44,483 bases of DNA from assembly GCA_944387055.1 (NCBI GenBank), contig CALXDL010000026.1:1-44483 (forward strand). The letters run 5' to 3'. Source of the stretch: an uncultured Oscillospiraceae bacterium (GTDB taxonomy: Bacteria; Bacillota; Clostridia; Oscillospirales; Oscillospiraceae). The position numbers and the translations under genes are program-made. This document shows positions 1 to 7,185 of the stretch, piece after piece (within the stretch, counting starts at the first letter, position 1; the number at the start of each line of letters is the position of its first letter). The notes under the pieces are model-generated. The model was not told where the DNA came from, did not search any database, and saw only the letters and a list, made by a program, of their open reading frames with translations.

Positions 1-928
1 AGGTGTTCTGGTGGGCGGTGAGGTCGTAGTCCGTCCGGCTGGCCACGCCCCACAGCTCGCCCCAGCCGAAGGGGAAGACGAACTCGAAGTCGGTGGTGGC
101 GTTGGAGTAGTGGCTCAGCTCCTCGGGCTCGTGGTCCCGCAGCCGGAGGTTCTCGTCCTTCATCCCCAGGCCCAGCAGCCACTGGTGGCAGAAATTTTTC
201 CAGTAGGCGAACCACTCCAGCTCCGTGCCGGGTTTGCAGAAGAACTCCAGCTCCATCTGCTCAAACTCCCGGGTGCGGAAGGTGAAGTTGCCCGGGGTGA
301 TCTCGTTGCGGAAGCTCTTGCCCACCTGGCAGACGCCGAAGGGGAGCTTGCGGCGGGTGGTCCGCTGGACGTTCAGGAAGTTCACAAAAATGCCCTGGGC
401 AGTCTCCGGCCGGAGATACACGGTGTTCTTGGCGTCCTCCGTCACGCCCTGGAAGGTCTTGAACATCAGGTTGAACTTCCGGATATCGGTGAAATCACTC
501 TTGCCGCAGCCGGGGCATGGGACCTGGTTCTCCCGGATGAAGGCCACTAGCTCCTCCTGGGTCATCGCCTCCACGTTCACATCCAGGCCATGCTCGTTCA
601 CATAGGCCTCCACCAGCTTATCGGCCCGGTGGCGCATCTTACAGGCCTTGCAGTCGATGAGCGGGTCGTTGAACGTGGACACATGGCCAGAGGCCACCCA
701 TACCTCGGGATTCATGAGGATGGCGGCATCCAGACCGACGTTATAGGGGTTCTCCTGGACGAACTTCTTCCACCAGGCCCGCTTGACGTTGTTCTTCAGT
801 TCTACGCCCAGAGGGCCGTAGTCCCAGCTGTTGGCGAGACCACCGTAGATCTCGCTGCCCGGGAACACGAAACCGCGGCTCTTGCACAGGGCCACGATCT
901 TCTCCATGGTCTTTTCCGTATTTTTCAT
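1..928 (-). CDS. glyS: Glycyl-tRNA synthetase, homodimeric class II type (3' end outside window)
   Basis: Charges tRNA-Gly with glycine in the cytoplasm. The visible N-terminal 309 residues contain the family opening [16 protein letters not shown] (about residues 15-30), the class II motif 2 region [12 protein letters not shown] (about 173-184), and paired cysteines CKAC and CPGC (about 93-96 and 138-141) that would suit a zinc-binding insertion. This is the single-chain alpha2 enzyme rather than the GlyQ/GlyS tetramer. Two ATGs are adjacent (931 and 928); I chose 928 because it sits about 7 bases after GGAGG, but 931 is possible. It is read leftward under a T-box leader. The gene is cut by the window start, so the anticodon-binding domain cannot be seen. 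Confidence 0.96.
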   Translation of the reverse strand, partial: MKNTEKTMEKIVALCKSRGFVFPGSEIYGGLANSWDYGPLGVELKNNVKRAWWKKFVQENPYNVGLDAAILMNPEVWVASGHVSTFNDPLIDCKACKMRHRADKLVEAYVNEHGLDVNVEAMTQEELVAFIRENQVPCPGCGKSDFTDIRKFNLMFKTFQGVTEDAKNTVYLRPETAQGIFVNFLNVQRTTRRKLPFGVCQVGKSFRNEITPGNFTFRTREFEQMELEFFCKPGTELEWFAYWKNFCHQWLLGLGMKDENLRLRDHEPEELSHYSNATTDFEFVFPFGWGELWGVASRTDYDLTAHQNT

Positions 929-958
929 CATGTCTCCTCCTCAAGTCGGCTCTGGCAT

Positions 959-994
959 AAAAAACGCCCTGAGCCGTCATTCCAGCTCAGGGCG
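959..994 (-). terminator. Terminator hairpin of the glyS T-box leader
   Basis: Read leftward, CGCCCTGAGC and GCTCAGGGCG form a 10-base-pair stem with a loop of about 10 bases, followed directly by TTTTTT. It lies immediately after the T-box core and about 30 bases before the glyS start, the standard position for tRNA-controlled attenuation. Confidence 0.9.
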
Positions 995-1200
995 AACGTG
1001 ATCGTCCGTGGTCCCACCTGAATTCGCGCTTTCCCAGCGCGCCCTCTCTCCCGATAACGGCGGAGACCCGGCGGAGCATTTCCTCTCCGCAGCTCTAGGG
1101 TGCCTTTTCCCTCTCCCCCATCAAGGACTCGCACCGACCGTCCTCTCTCTTGTCCGGGTCTTGCAGAGGGATACTCCTCCCCATCACAGCCTTTGTCATC
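959..1200 (-). promoter_or_regulatory. T-box riboswitch leader of glyS
   Basis: The transcript leader between the promoter and glyS has the T-box core AGGTGGGACCACGG (complement of 1006-1019), close to the family consensus around TGGNACC. Upstream lies a GATGAC...GGAGGAGTA-like stem I start near 1200-1170 and a GGTGCGAG segment near 1125-1135, as in many synthetase leaders. The leader ends in a terminator hairpin, so uncharged tRNA-Gly pairing with the T-box should favour antitermination and glyS expression. A GGC triplet at 1191-1189 could be the glycine specifier, but I could not fold the leader to confirm that it lies in the specifier loop. Confidence 0.85.
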
Positions 1201-1206
1201 GTGAGC

Positions 1207-1235
1207 ACTGTATCACGTTTTCCTTGGAATGTCAA
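1207..1235 (-). promoter_or_regulatory. Sigma-A-type promoter for glyS leader
   Basis: Read leftward it has a consensus TTGACA -35 (1235-1230), a 17-base spacer and TACAGT as -10 (1212-1207). Transcription would begin near 1200, at the predicted 5' end of the T-box leader. Confidence 0.88.
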
Positions 1236-1375
1236 GCCCGTGTCTGGCGCCTCCCTTTCCAAGATACGTAATGATGGCCTGAACTCCCAAGTGATGTAGC
1301 GATCAAAACAAAACATCACATAACATTTTGCGTCTATACAGGTAAGAACGCAATGAAAAAAGGAGGCTAGATGAT

Positions 1376-1966
1376 ATGAAAAAGCTTGCTGCACTGAGTT
1401 TTGTATCAATCTGTATATTAGGCTTAGTCGGCTGCCGAAAGACGATCCGTGCTTCTGATGTGTACGCATTTCCAGAACCAACAACACAAATTACAGGATT
1501 ATTCTACTCGCAGGGGATCGAGAGCAACTTTACCATTGGCCCAGAAGGATATGATCCTGACGATCTATCTATGATGCCTGTTATCGAATGGTTTTATGGA
1601 CTGGAATTAAGAGAATGTGAAGGACCTGAGCCTGTGGATGGAAATGAAAGCTACTCTTTTATAGTAGACGGACAGCCTGCATTTACTTATGACGACAGAG
1701 GAAGCGAAGCCTTTATTATTGTGGATGACAGGTGGTACGAAGTGGAAAATCCATCAAACCCGCCAATCGAAGGAAACACCGAAAATGAAGTTATCGAATT
1801 TCATGGACAGTCATTCAACAAATCTGACTTGACCGAAGAAACTCTCGAATGGCTTGGATGGTATAATTCCTTATCGCCAGAGGAACGACTTGCCATTCGT
1901 TCAATTCCTGCTGACCTGTATACCGATGACGGTGTGGAGACGCTTGATCCAGACGCAGAACAATGA
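1376..1966 (+). CDS. Orphan lipoprotein of unknown function
   Basis: A 196-residue protein with a lipoprotein signal peptide: KK at positions 2-3, a hydrophobic stretch and lipobox LVGC with the lipidated cysteine at 20. The mature part is acidic and rich in D, E, Y and P, so it should sit on the outer face of the membrane. An AAAGGAGG site precedes the ATG. The C-terminal part (about residues 145-180) has an SDLTEETLEWLGWYN segment that resembles, from memory only, accessory proteins of Clostridiales conjugative elements. Base composition is clearly more AT-rich than in the flanking genes, and no functional partner is adjacent, so recent acquisition is likely. I do not recognise a domain. 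Confidence 0.75.
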   Translation: MKKLAALSFVSICILGLVGCRKTIRASDVYAFPEPTTQITGLFYSQGIESNFTIGPEGYDPDDLSMMPVIEWFYGLELRECEGPEPVDGNESYSFIVDGQPAFTYDDRGSEAFIIVDDRWYEVENPSNPPIEGNTENEVIEFHGQSFNKSDLTEETLEWLGWYNSLSPEERLAIRSIPADLYTDDGVETLDPDAEQ

Positions 1967-1982
1967 CCTTATTTGACACGCA

Positions 1983-2014
1983 AAAGGCAACCGAGAAAAT
2001 CGACTGCCCTTTTT
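1983..2014 (+). terminator. Probable terminator of the orphan lipoprotein gene
   Basis: AAAGGCA (1983-1989) can pair with TGCCCTTT (2005-2012, one bulge), followed by further T residues. It lies 17 bases after the stop codon. The loop is long (about 15 bases), so the call is moderate. Confidence 0.5.
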
Positions 2015-2045
2015 CCGTGCCTACGGCAGAAAGGAGTGATCAGTC

Positions 2046-2150
2046 ATAACGAAACCGAGGGAGAAGACCCACGAAGGATCGACCGCCGAAATCGAAGAAA
2101 AAATCTAGCAGTATGAGCTCTTGATAAGCTGTCAAGAGCTCCATCGAAAT
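2046..2150 (+). pseudogene. Possible decayed small ORF remnant
   Basis: An AAGGAGTGATCAGTC ribosome-site-like stretch (about 2030-2045) is followed by a reading frame that would begin TKPREKTHEGSTAEIEEKI, but the expected start is ATA instead of ATG (2046-2048) and a TAG stop occurs at 2106; the frame reads on as QYELLI. The short charged composition resembles small helical proteins of conjugative elements (DUF3847-like), but this is recall without a search. Together with the AT-rich lipoprotein gene it suggests a degraded acquired segment. Confidence 0.3.
2115..2141. repeat. Perfect inverted repeat in gene-free segment
   Basis: GAGCTCTTGA and TCAAGAGCTC flank a 7-base spacer. There is no T run on either side, so it is not an obvious intrinsic terminator. 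It lies in the decayed stretch between the orphan lipoprotein and jag; its role is unknown. Confidence 0.6.
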
Positions 2151-2218
2151 GACGGGGATATTCAATCTCCCTTGAGATCACGACTTTCCTTGAAAAGGGA
2201 GTCTGGCGTGGGAACGGC

Positions 2219-2255
2219 AAGGACGCCGCTCTGCTCTAAGCGGGGCGGCGTCCTT
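2219..2255 (-). terminator. Hairpin at the end of the rpmH-jag operon
   Basis: AAGGACGCCGC and GCGGCGTCCTT can form an 11-base-pair stem a few bases past the jag stop. The T run is weak on both strands, but the position between convergent units suits a bidirectional terminator. Confidence 0.65.
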
Positions 2256-2259
2256 ATCG

Positions 2260-3093
2260 TCATTTCTTCTCCCGGTCGTAAGCTACGATGACCCGCCGGT
2301 TGGGTTCTGTGCCAGTGGAATAGGTGGTGACGCCCACCACATCCTGGAGCGCCGTGTGGATCACATGGCGTTCATAGGCGTTCATGGGCTCCAGCGTCAC
2401 ACTGCGGCGGTAACGGACCACCTTCGCCGCCACTTTCCGAGCCAGATGCTGCAGGCTCTGCTCCCGTTTCTCTCGGTAGCCCTCAGCGTCCAGCTGGACT
2501 CGGACCCGGCCTCCGCCGCCGCGATTGACCGCATAGCTGGTCAGCTGCTGGACCGCATCCAGCGTCTCTCCCCGGCGGCCGATCAGAGCACCCAGGCCCG
2601 TTCCCTCCAACAGGACTTTATAGCGGCCTTTCTCCACGAGATACACATGGGGGACCGCTCGGATCTCCATCTGTTCCATCAATCCGGACAGGAACTTCTT
2701 GATGGCCTGGGCCTTCTCGTCGTCGATCTCTTCCCCCATCTCCGGCGCAGGATCGTCCTGCTCCGACACGGGGATCTCCTCCTGTTTGGGCACGGGCGCA
2801 GGACGCTCTGCCTTTTTCATGACCTTGGCTTCTGCTTTCTGCGGCTGCGGCGTCCTCTTTGGAGCGGGAGCTTCCGGCTGGATATCCTGGGGAGGAGCAG
2901 GAGGCGTCTCCTCCTCTTCCTCGCCGTGATACACCCGGACCTTGGCCGGGCTGCTGCCCAGGCCGAGGAAGCCGGATCTCGCCCGCTCCAAGATCTCTAC
3001 GGACACATCGTCCCGGTCCAGACCAAGCTGCCGCAGGGCGTTCTGGACGGCCTCTTCTTCCGTCTTGCCCGTTACATCGATATACTCTCTCAT
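2260..3093 (-). CDS. jag: Jag/KhpB RNA-binding protein (Jag-N, KH, R3H)
   Basis: A 277-residue cytoplasmic RNA-binding protein of the SpoIIIJ-associated (Jag/KhpB/EloR) family. An N-terminal Jag-N domain (about 1-52, with SGFLGLGSSPAKV) is followed by a long Pro/Ala/Glu-rich linker (about 58-128), a KH domain with the GRRG loop (about 170-180) and a C-terminal R3H domain with NAYERHVIH (about 238-246). In other Firmicutes it works with YidC-linked and cell-elongation functions. It starts 15 bases after yidC with an AAGGAG site, as last gene of the rpmH operon. The linker is longer than in compact members but not unusual. Confidence 0.95.
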   Translation of the reverse strand: MREYIDVTGKTEEEAVQNALRQLGLDRDDVSVEILERARSGFLGLGSSPAKVRVYHGEEEEETPPAPPQDIQPEAPAPKRTPQPQKAEAKVMKKAERPAPVPKQEEIPVSEQDDPAPEMGEEIDDEKAQAIKKFLSGLMEQMEIRAVPHVYLVEKGRYKVLLEGTGLGALIGRRGETLDAVQQLTSYAVNRGGGGRVRVQLDAEGYREKREQSLQHLARKVAAKVVRYRRSVTLEPMNAYERHVIHTALQDVVGVTTYSTGTEPNRRVIVAYDREKK

Positions 3094-3108
3094 AGCGTAA
3101 CAAGCTCC

Positions 3109-4275
3109 TTATTTCGTTTCGCTCTCATAGCGGTCCTCGCGATAGGACCGGCCGCGGGCATAGGGACGATCGCCCACACGCCCGGCCTCGGTGGTGCTGC
3201 TGGCCGCCTTCTTGGCCTTCTTGGATTTGGCCTCCTGCGCGGCCTTGCGCTTTTCCTTCAGAGTCTGCTTCTGGGCGGCCTGCTGGCGCTGCTCTTCCTG
3301 GAGCTTCTTCGCCTCTTCCATCCGGCGCTTCCGGTCCGCCTCACGCGCTTCGAACTTGGCGTCTTCCTCTTCCTTGAGCCGCTTGGTATAGAATTTGTTC
3401 ATCAGGGTCTCCTGGACCAGAGAGAACAAGCTCTGCGCGATCCAGTACAGACCCAGAGCGGCTGGTAGCGTGAAGGCGATGTAGATGGAGAACAGGGGCA
3501 TGATGATCATCATCATGCGCATCTGGCTAGCACCGGCACCCTGCTGAGGCTGGCTCTTCATAGTGATCCAGCTGAACAAGAGCTGGGCACCGCCGGCCAG
3601 GATTGGGATGAGGATCAATCCGATGACCGCCCAGGAGAACTGGAAATTCGTGAACGCACTGCTGGGCTGGGCCGCCAGGTCCAGTCCAACGAACTGATAG
3701 TTCATATCGATCCATCCGTCGATGCCGGAGATCGCTTCCGGCAAGTGGGTCTGGACCGCGTTGACCAGGTGGATCTGTCCATAGGGCATGAGCTGGGGCA
3801 GACCATCCTCCATGACCATGACGCCATCCCGCATCTGCACGATGGCGGACATATCGATACCTGCATTGGACACCGCATCGACCAACTGATACACCACGTC
3901 CTGGCCCAAAGTCATGAAGTGGGTGATCGGCTGACGGATGATGGAATACAGCGCCATCAAGATGGGCAGAGGCAGGAAGCTCCACAGGCAGCCGCTCATG
4001 GGGTTGGCCCCCTCTTCGGCATAGAACTTCTGCATCTCCTCGTTCATCTTCGCGGGATTATTGGCATACTTCTTCTGGATCTCCTGGATCCTTCCGGACA
4101 TCCGGCTCATCCGCAGCATGCTCTTCTTGGACTTCATCTGGAAAGGCAGCAGGATCAGCTTGATGGCCAGCGTGAACAGGATGATAGCCATGCCGTAGGA
4201 TCCCGTCAGATTGTAGAACAGACGGACCAGCGCGGCGAACGGCACGCAGATCCAGTAACCGATAGTTGCAAACAT
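3109..4275 (-). CDS. yidC: YidC/Oxa1/SpoIIIJ membrane protein insertase
   Basis: A 388-residue polytopic membrane protein that inserts and folds inner-membrane proteins, with or without SecYEG. The family core is clear: a hydrophobic first segment (about 20-40), an amphipathic cytoplasmic hairpin rich in K, R and M (about 47-80, MKSKKSMLRMSRM), the NPMSGCLWSFLPLPI segment (about 91-105) and later membrane helices near 210-285. After about residue 295 the protein ends in a very basic, coiled-coil-like tail of K, E, A and Q, typical of tails that contact the ribosome. No lipobox is visible at the N terminus, unlike Bacillus SpoIIIJ. It lies between yidD and jag, all leftward. Confidence 0.96.
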   Translation of the reverse strand: MFATIGYWICVPFAALVRLFYNLTGSYGMAIILFTLAIKLILLPFQMKSKKSMLRMSRMSGRIQEIQKKYANNPAKMNEEMQKFYAEEGANPMSGCLWSFLPLPILMALYSIIRQPITHFMTLGQDVVYQLVDAVSNAGIDMSAIVQMRDGVMVMEDGLPQLMPYGQIHLVNAVQTHLPEAISGIDGWIDMNYQFVGLDLAAQPSSAFTNFQFSWAVIGLILIPILAGGAQLLFSWITMKSQPQQGAGASQMRMMMIIMPLFSIYIAFTLPAALGLYWIAQSLFSLVQETLMNKFYTKRLKEEEDAKFEAREADRKRRMEEAKKLQEEQRQQAAQKQTLKEKRKAAQEAKSKKAKKAASSTTEAGRVGDRPYARGRSYREDRYESETK

Positions 4276-4426
4276 AATCGAGTTTCCTCCAATAGTGGAT
4301 TGGAAGTCAGATCACGTCCTGGGGAGACGGCGCTCCGTCAAAACGCTCTCGACCCGCGTGCCTTGGAGCACGCACGCCAGCAAGACATGCCGGCGGTGGG
4401 ACCCCGGAGACCTTCTCTCCAGAGTA

Positions 4427-4636
4427 TCAGGGCACAGGGTCATACCCGCCCTTGTGGAACGGATTGCATCGCAGGACGCGGCGGAACGCCAGCCAGCCCC
4501 CTTTCAAGGCTCCGTACTTTTCGATGGCCTCCAACGCGTACTGGGAACAAGTGGGGACGAACCGGCAGCAGGGCGGACGCAGAGGAGAGATGGCATTACG
4601 GTAGAACCGCACCATTGCCAATAAGATCCGTTTCAT
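4427..4636 (-). CDS. yidD: YidD membrane protein insertion efficiency factor
   Basis: A 69-residue protein with the hallmark YidD sequence: [20 protein letters not shown] near the N terminus, then [13 protein letters not shown] and a C-terminal [12 protein letters not shown]. Family members sit on the inner face of the membrane and help YidC-dependent insertion. A GTG at 4639 directly precedes the ATG at 4636; I chose the ATG for its distance from the upstream AGAGAGGG. It follows rnpA by only a few bases, with yidC about 150 bases downstream, the usual order in Firmicutes. Confidence 0.95.
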   Translation of the reverse strand: MKRILLAMVRFYRNAISPLRPPCCRFVPTCSQYALEAIEKYGALKGGWLAFRRVLRCNPFHKGGYDPVP

Positions 4637-4642
4637 CACGTT

Positions 4643-4987
4643 TCAGCCATCCCTCTCTAAGAGCCCGAGTTTCCGGCACAGTTTCAAGAACGTCTCGTTC
4701 AATTCCTTCCAAGAGGCAGTCAACGTCCTGCCGCGCGCCACCAGCACGATATCATATCCCGTCTTGAGACGATCCAGATTGAGCCGGTAGACCTCCCGCA
4801 GGCGGCGGCGGGCCCGATTGCGGACCACAGCATGTCCCAATTTCACGCTGACCGTGACGCCCAGCCGATCATGATCCAAATAGTTCTTACGGCAGTAGAT
4901 CACCATGCTCCTGGACACTGCAGACGTGCCTTTTTGATACAGCCGCCGGTATTGACGGTTCTCTTTCAATGTCACTGCTCGTTTCAT
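4643..4987 (-). CDS. rnpA: Ribonuclease P protein component
   Basis: A 114-residue basic protein that binds the RNase P RNA and assists 5' maturation of tRNAs. It begins MKRAVTLKENRQYRRLYQKG and carries the family RNR signature in VVRNRARRRLREVYR (about residues 53-67). A longer frame exists upstream, but the AGGTGGGAAC site just before 4987 and homology to the usual N terminus support this start. It lies between rpmH and yidD, the conserved arrangement. Confidence 0.95.
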   Translation of the reverse strand: MKRAVTLKENRQYRRLYQKGTSAVSRSMVIYCRKNYLDHDRLGVTVSVKLGHAVVRNRARRRLREVYRLNLDRLKTGYDIVLVARGRTLTASWKELNETFLKLCRKLGLLERDG

Positions 4988-5033
4988 GTTCCCACCTGCT
5001 TCCGCGTTTTTCCATACACTGCACAAACTTTTC

Positions 5034-5073
5034 TAGGGACGGAGGAATCCTTACAAATTCCCGCCGTCCCTGA
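5034..5073 (-). promoter_or_regulatory. Intercistronic hairpin between rpmH and rnpA
   Basis: AGGGACGG and CCGTCCCT close a stem, with AAT/ATT pairing further inside, in the 127-base gap between rpmH and rnpA. It could attenuate or process the shared message so that L34 is made in excess over RnpA; this is inference from position. Confidence 0.45.
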
Positions 5074-5114
5074 AGACGTCTGTTCAAGTGTCTCCCGCGC
5101 GTTCCGTTTCGCTC

Positions 5115-5255
5115 TCAGTGGGACAGACGGGCGCGGCCCTTGGCGCGGCGGCGGGCCAAGACCTTACGGCCGTTGGCAGTCGCCATTCTCTTGCGGAAGC
5201 CGTGGACCTTGGAACGATGCAGCTTCTTAGGCTGATAGGTACGTTTCGTTGCCAT
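5115..5255 (-). CDS. rpmH: 50S ribosomal protein L34
   Basis: A 46-residue, very basic ribosomal protein. It begins [20 protein letters not shown] and contains the universally conserved [20 protein letters not shown] stretch (21-40), ending RARLSH. An AGGAGG site stands 9 bases before the ATG. It is the first gene of the leftward rpmH-rnpA-yidD-yidC-jag operon and is divergent from dnaA, the classic arrangement at the bacterial origin. Confidence 0.98.
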   Translation of the reverse strand: MATKRTYQPKKLHRSKVHGFRKRMATANGRKVLARRRAKGRARLSH

Positions 5256-5370
5256 GTTGAGACACCTCCTGTTAGATTTCCGGCCGTCTGACGACGGCGC
5301 TTACTCGACACCGCCTCTTGCGAGGACGGCGCAGTAAACGATATACAGGCGCCTTCGCGACGCATCGAAT

Positions 5371-5399
5371 AGTATACATACTTTTTCAAAATGTGTCAA
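5371..5399 (-). promoter_or_regulatory. Strong sigma-A promoter for the rpmH operon
   Basis: Read leftward: TTGACA (5399-5394), exactly 17 bases, TATACT (5376-5371). A near-consensus promoter fits a ribosomal protein operon. The leader to rpmH is about 110 bases. Confidence 0.92.
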
Positions 5400-5543
5400 G
5401 GATCACTTCAAATTTCCTCTCATCCCCCCATTTTTCCTTCGATTCTGTACGCATTTCAAAATCTGGGGCCTCCAGTGCCTGCCTATACCACATCTAGTCG
5501 CTCCTGCGCCGCGATTTTTTGCTCTTTTATATTAGAATATGTA

Positions 5544-5572
5544 TTGTGTTCGATCTGTCTTTTTGTTATAAT
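5544..5572 (+). promoter_or_regulatory. Promoter of dnaA
   Basis: TATAAT at 5567-5572 with an extended -10 TG (TGTTATAAT), 17 bases after TTGTGT (5544-5549). The -35 is weak, but the extended -10 compensates. Transcription would start near 5580, leaving about a 40-base leader before the TTG start. Confidence 0.75.
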
Positions 5573-5620
5573 AGTATCGTGTGATTTTGTCCATTTTCAA
5601 CTAGAGAGAGGTGTTTTTCT

Positions 5621-6937
5621 TTGAATTCCGTCGCTGACGTGTGGGACAATGTCCTAAGCCAGCTCAAGAAGGAACTGTCCGAGACGACCATCGCCACCTG
5701 GTTCGACGAATTAGAGGCCGTGGACATCCGGGGCAATACGTTCATCCTGCATTGCTCCAACGATTTCAAAAAAGGTTATATCGAATCCCTGTTCATGAAG
5801 AACATCAAGGCCTCCCTCCACGACATCTTCTCCACGGATTTCGAGGTGGATATCCTGGATGACATGGCCTATGCCGAATTCCAGGGAAACGCGCCCCGAA
5901 AGCAGAACGACCGCTTCACCTCTGCGGAGTTCACCTTCGAGACGTTCGTGGTCGGTCCGTCCAACAAGCTGGCCTATGCCGCATCGGTATCTGTGGCCGA
6001 ACATCCCGCCAAGAACTATAATCCCCTGCTCATCTATGGAGATTCAGGCCTTGGAAAGACCCATCTGCTCTACGCCATCGCCAACGTGATCCGCCGCAAC
6101 GACCCAAGGGCCAAGATCGTCTACATCAAAGGCGATGACTTCATCAATGAGTTCATCGAGCTGATCCGTGCCGGCCGCGGCAACGAGTTCCGCGCCAAGT
6201 ACCGGGAGGCAGATCTTCTCCTGGTGGACGATATCCAGTTCGTGGCCGGGAAAGAACAGGTCCAGAACGAGTTCTTCCATACCTTCAATACCCTCTATGA
6301 GTCCGGCCGGCAGATCGTGCTGACCAGCGACCGTCCCCCATCTGAGATGACGCTGCTGGACGACCGCCTGCGCACCCGGTTCGAATGGGGCCTCCTGGCG
6401 GACGTCGCTCCTCCGGACTTCGAGACGCGTCTGGCCATCGTCAAGAACAAAGCCGCACTGTTAGGCATGGACCTGCCTGACAAGATCGCCGCCTATATCG
6501 CCGAGAACGTCACTGCCAATGTCCGGCAATTGGAGGGGACCATCAACAAGATCCTCGCTTACAAAGACTTGCTTGGGAACGACAACGACGAGGAGACCGT
6601 CACACGGGCCATCCAGGACATGCTGCGCCGCAGCAACGAATACATCCCCTCTCCCCAGGCGATCTTGGAGTATATCTGCAAGTACTACGGACTGGATGAG
6701 TCCACGATCCGCGGTCAGCAGCGGGTGCGGGACGCCGTGTCTGCCCGTCAGATCGCCATGTATCTCATCCGCAGCATGACGAACTTGAGCCTGGATGACA
6801 TCGGCAAGCAATTCGACAACCGGGATCACTCCACCGTGCTATACTCAATCCAGCAAGTCGAGAAAAAAATGAAGAAAGACGCAGCGTTTGCTGAGACAGT
6901 CAAAGAGATCAAGACAAACATCAATTCCAAGCGCTGA
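5621..6937 (+). CDS. dnaA: Chromosomal replication initiator DnaA
   Basis: A 438-residue AAA+ initiator that binds DnaA boxes and opens the origin. Domain I covers about 1-80 and a short linker about 85-105. The AAA+ domain has Walker A GDSGLGKT (140-147), Walker B LLLVDDIQF (about 199-207) and an arginine-rich sensor stretch DDRLRTRFEWG. Domain IV ends with VSARQIAMYLIR and the DNA-binding signature FDNRDHSTV. The start is a TTG at 5621 behind AGAGAGGTG; the frame continues conserved residues from there (MNSVADVWDNVLSQL). It is divergent from rpmH and followed by the putative oriC. Confidence 0.97.
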   Translation: MNSVADVWDNVLSQLKKELSETTIATWFDELEAVDIRGNTFILHCSNDFKKGYIESLFMKNIKASLHDIFSTDFEVDILDDMAYAEFQGNAPRKQNDRFTSAEFTFETFVVGPSNKLAYAASVSVAEHPAKNYNPLLIYGDSGLGKTHLLYAIANVIRRNDPRAKIVYIKGDDFINEFIELIRAGRGNEFRAKYREADLLLVDDIQFVAGKEQVQNEFFHTFNTLYESGRQIVLTSDRPPSEMTLLDDRLRTRFEWGLLADVAPPDFETRLAIVKNKAALLGMDLPDKIAAYIAENVTANVRQLEGTINKILAYKDLLGNDNDEETVTRAIQDMLRRSNEYIPSPQAILEYICKYYGLDESTIRGQQRVRDAVSARQIAMYLIRSMTNLSLDDIGKQFDNRDHSTVLYSIQQVEKKMKKDAAFAETVKEIKTNINSKR

Positions 6938-7185
6938 GGGGCAGATCTTCTCCACGATCGGCGTGGAAAAGGAAAACGTTCCTGTGGAAAACATCGCTTC
7001 GATAGAGGCCGTGGAAAAACGCTCATTTTTTTCAACGGTCCCTGTTGAGCGACAAAGTCCGCCATTGCAAGGCGTCCCGCCTTTTTTCCACAAAGATCTG
7101 CTCTACGTCTGCTTTTTCTAAAATAATGATCCTTTCTTTTCCAAAAGGGAGAGGATCCCATCCTGAACAGAGAGGAAGCGAATCC
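6938..7185 (+). other. Putative oriC: DnaA-box-like cluster between dnaA and dnaN
   Basis: Four 9-mers match the DnaA-box variant TTTTCCACA/G: on the minus strand at 6962-6970, 6983-6991 and 7010-7018, and on the plus strand at 7084-7092. The first three point one way and the last is inverted. An AT-rich stretch (about 7108-7142, with TTTTTCTAAAATAATGAT) lies beyond the inverted box and could be the unwinding element. None of the four is the perfect TTATCCACA. The dnaA-dnaN gap is a common oriC site in Gram-positive bacteria. Confidence 0.7.

Larger units (their letters stand above)
5256..5620. other. Divergent rpmH-dnaA intergenic region
   Basis: About 365 bases without a gene, holding the leftward rpmH promoter near 5371-5399 and the rightward dnaA promoter near 5544-5572. 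The centre (about 5400-5543) is AT-richer than the genes. I looked for TTATCCACA-like DnaA boxes on both strands and found no convincing one here, in contrast to the dnaA-dnaN gap. Confidence 0.7.

Noticed and set aside
5084-5389. A 101-residue frame overlapping rpmH
   Set aside because: L34 is in another frame of the same strand with a perfect family match; this frame also spans the promoter.
5400-5620. DnaA boxes upstream of dnaA
   Set aside because: I searched both strands for TTATCCACA and near variants and saw none convincing.
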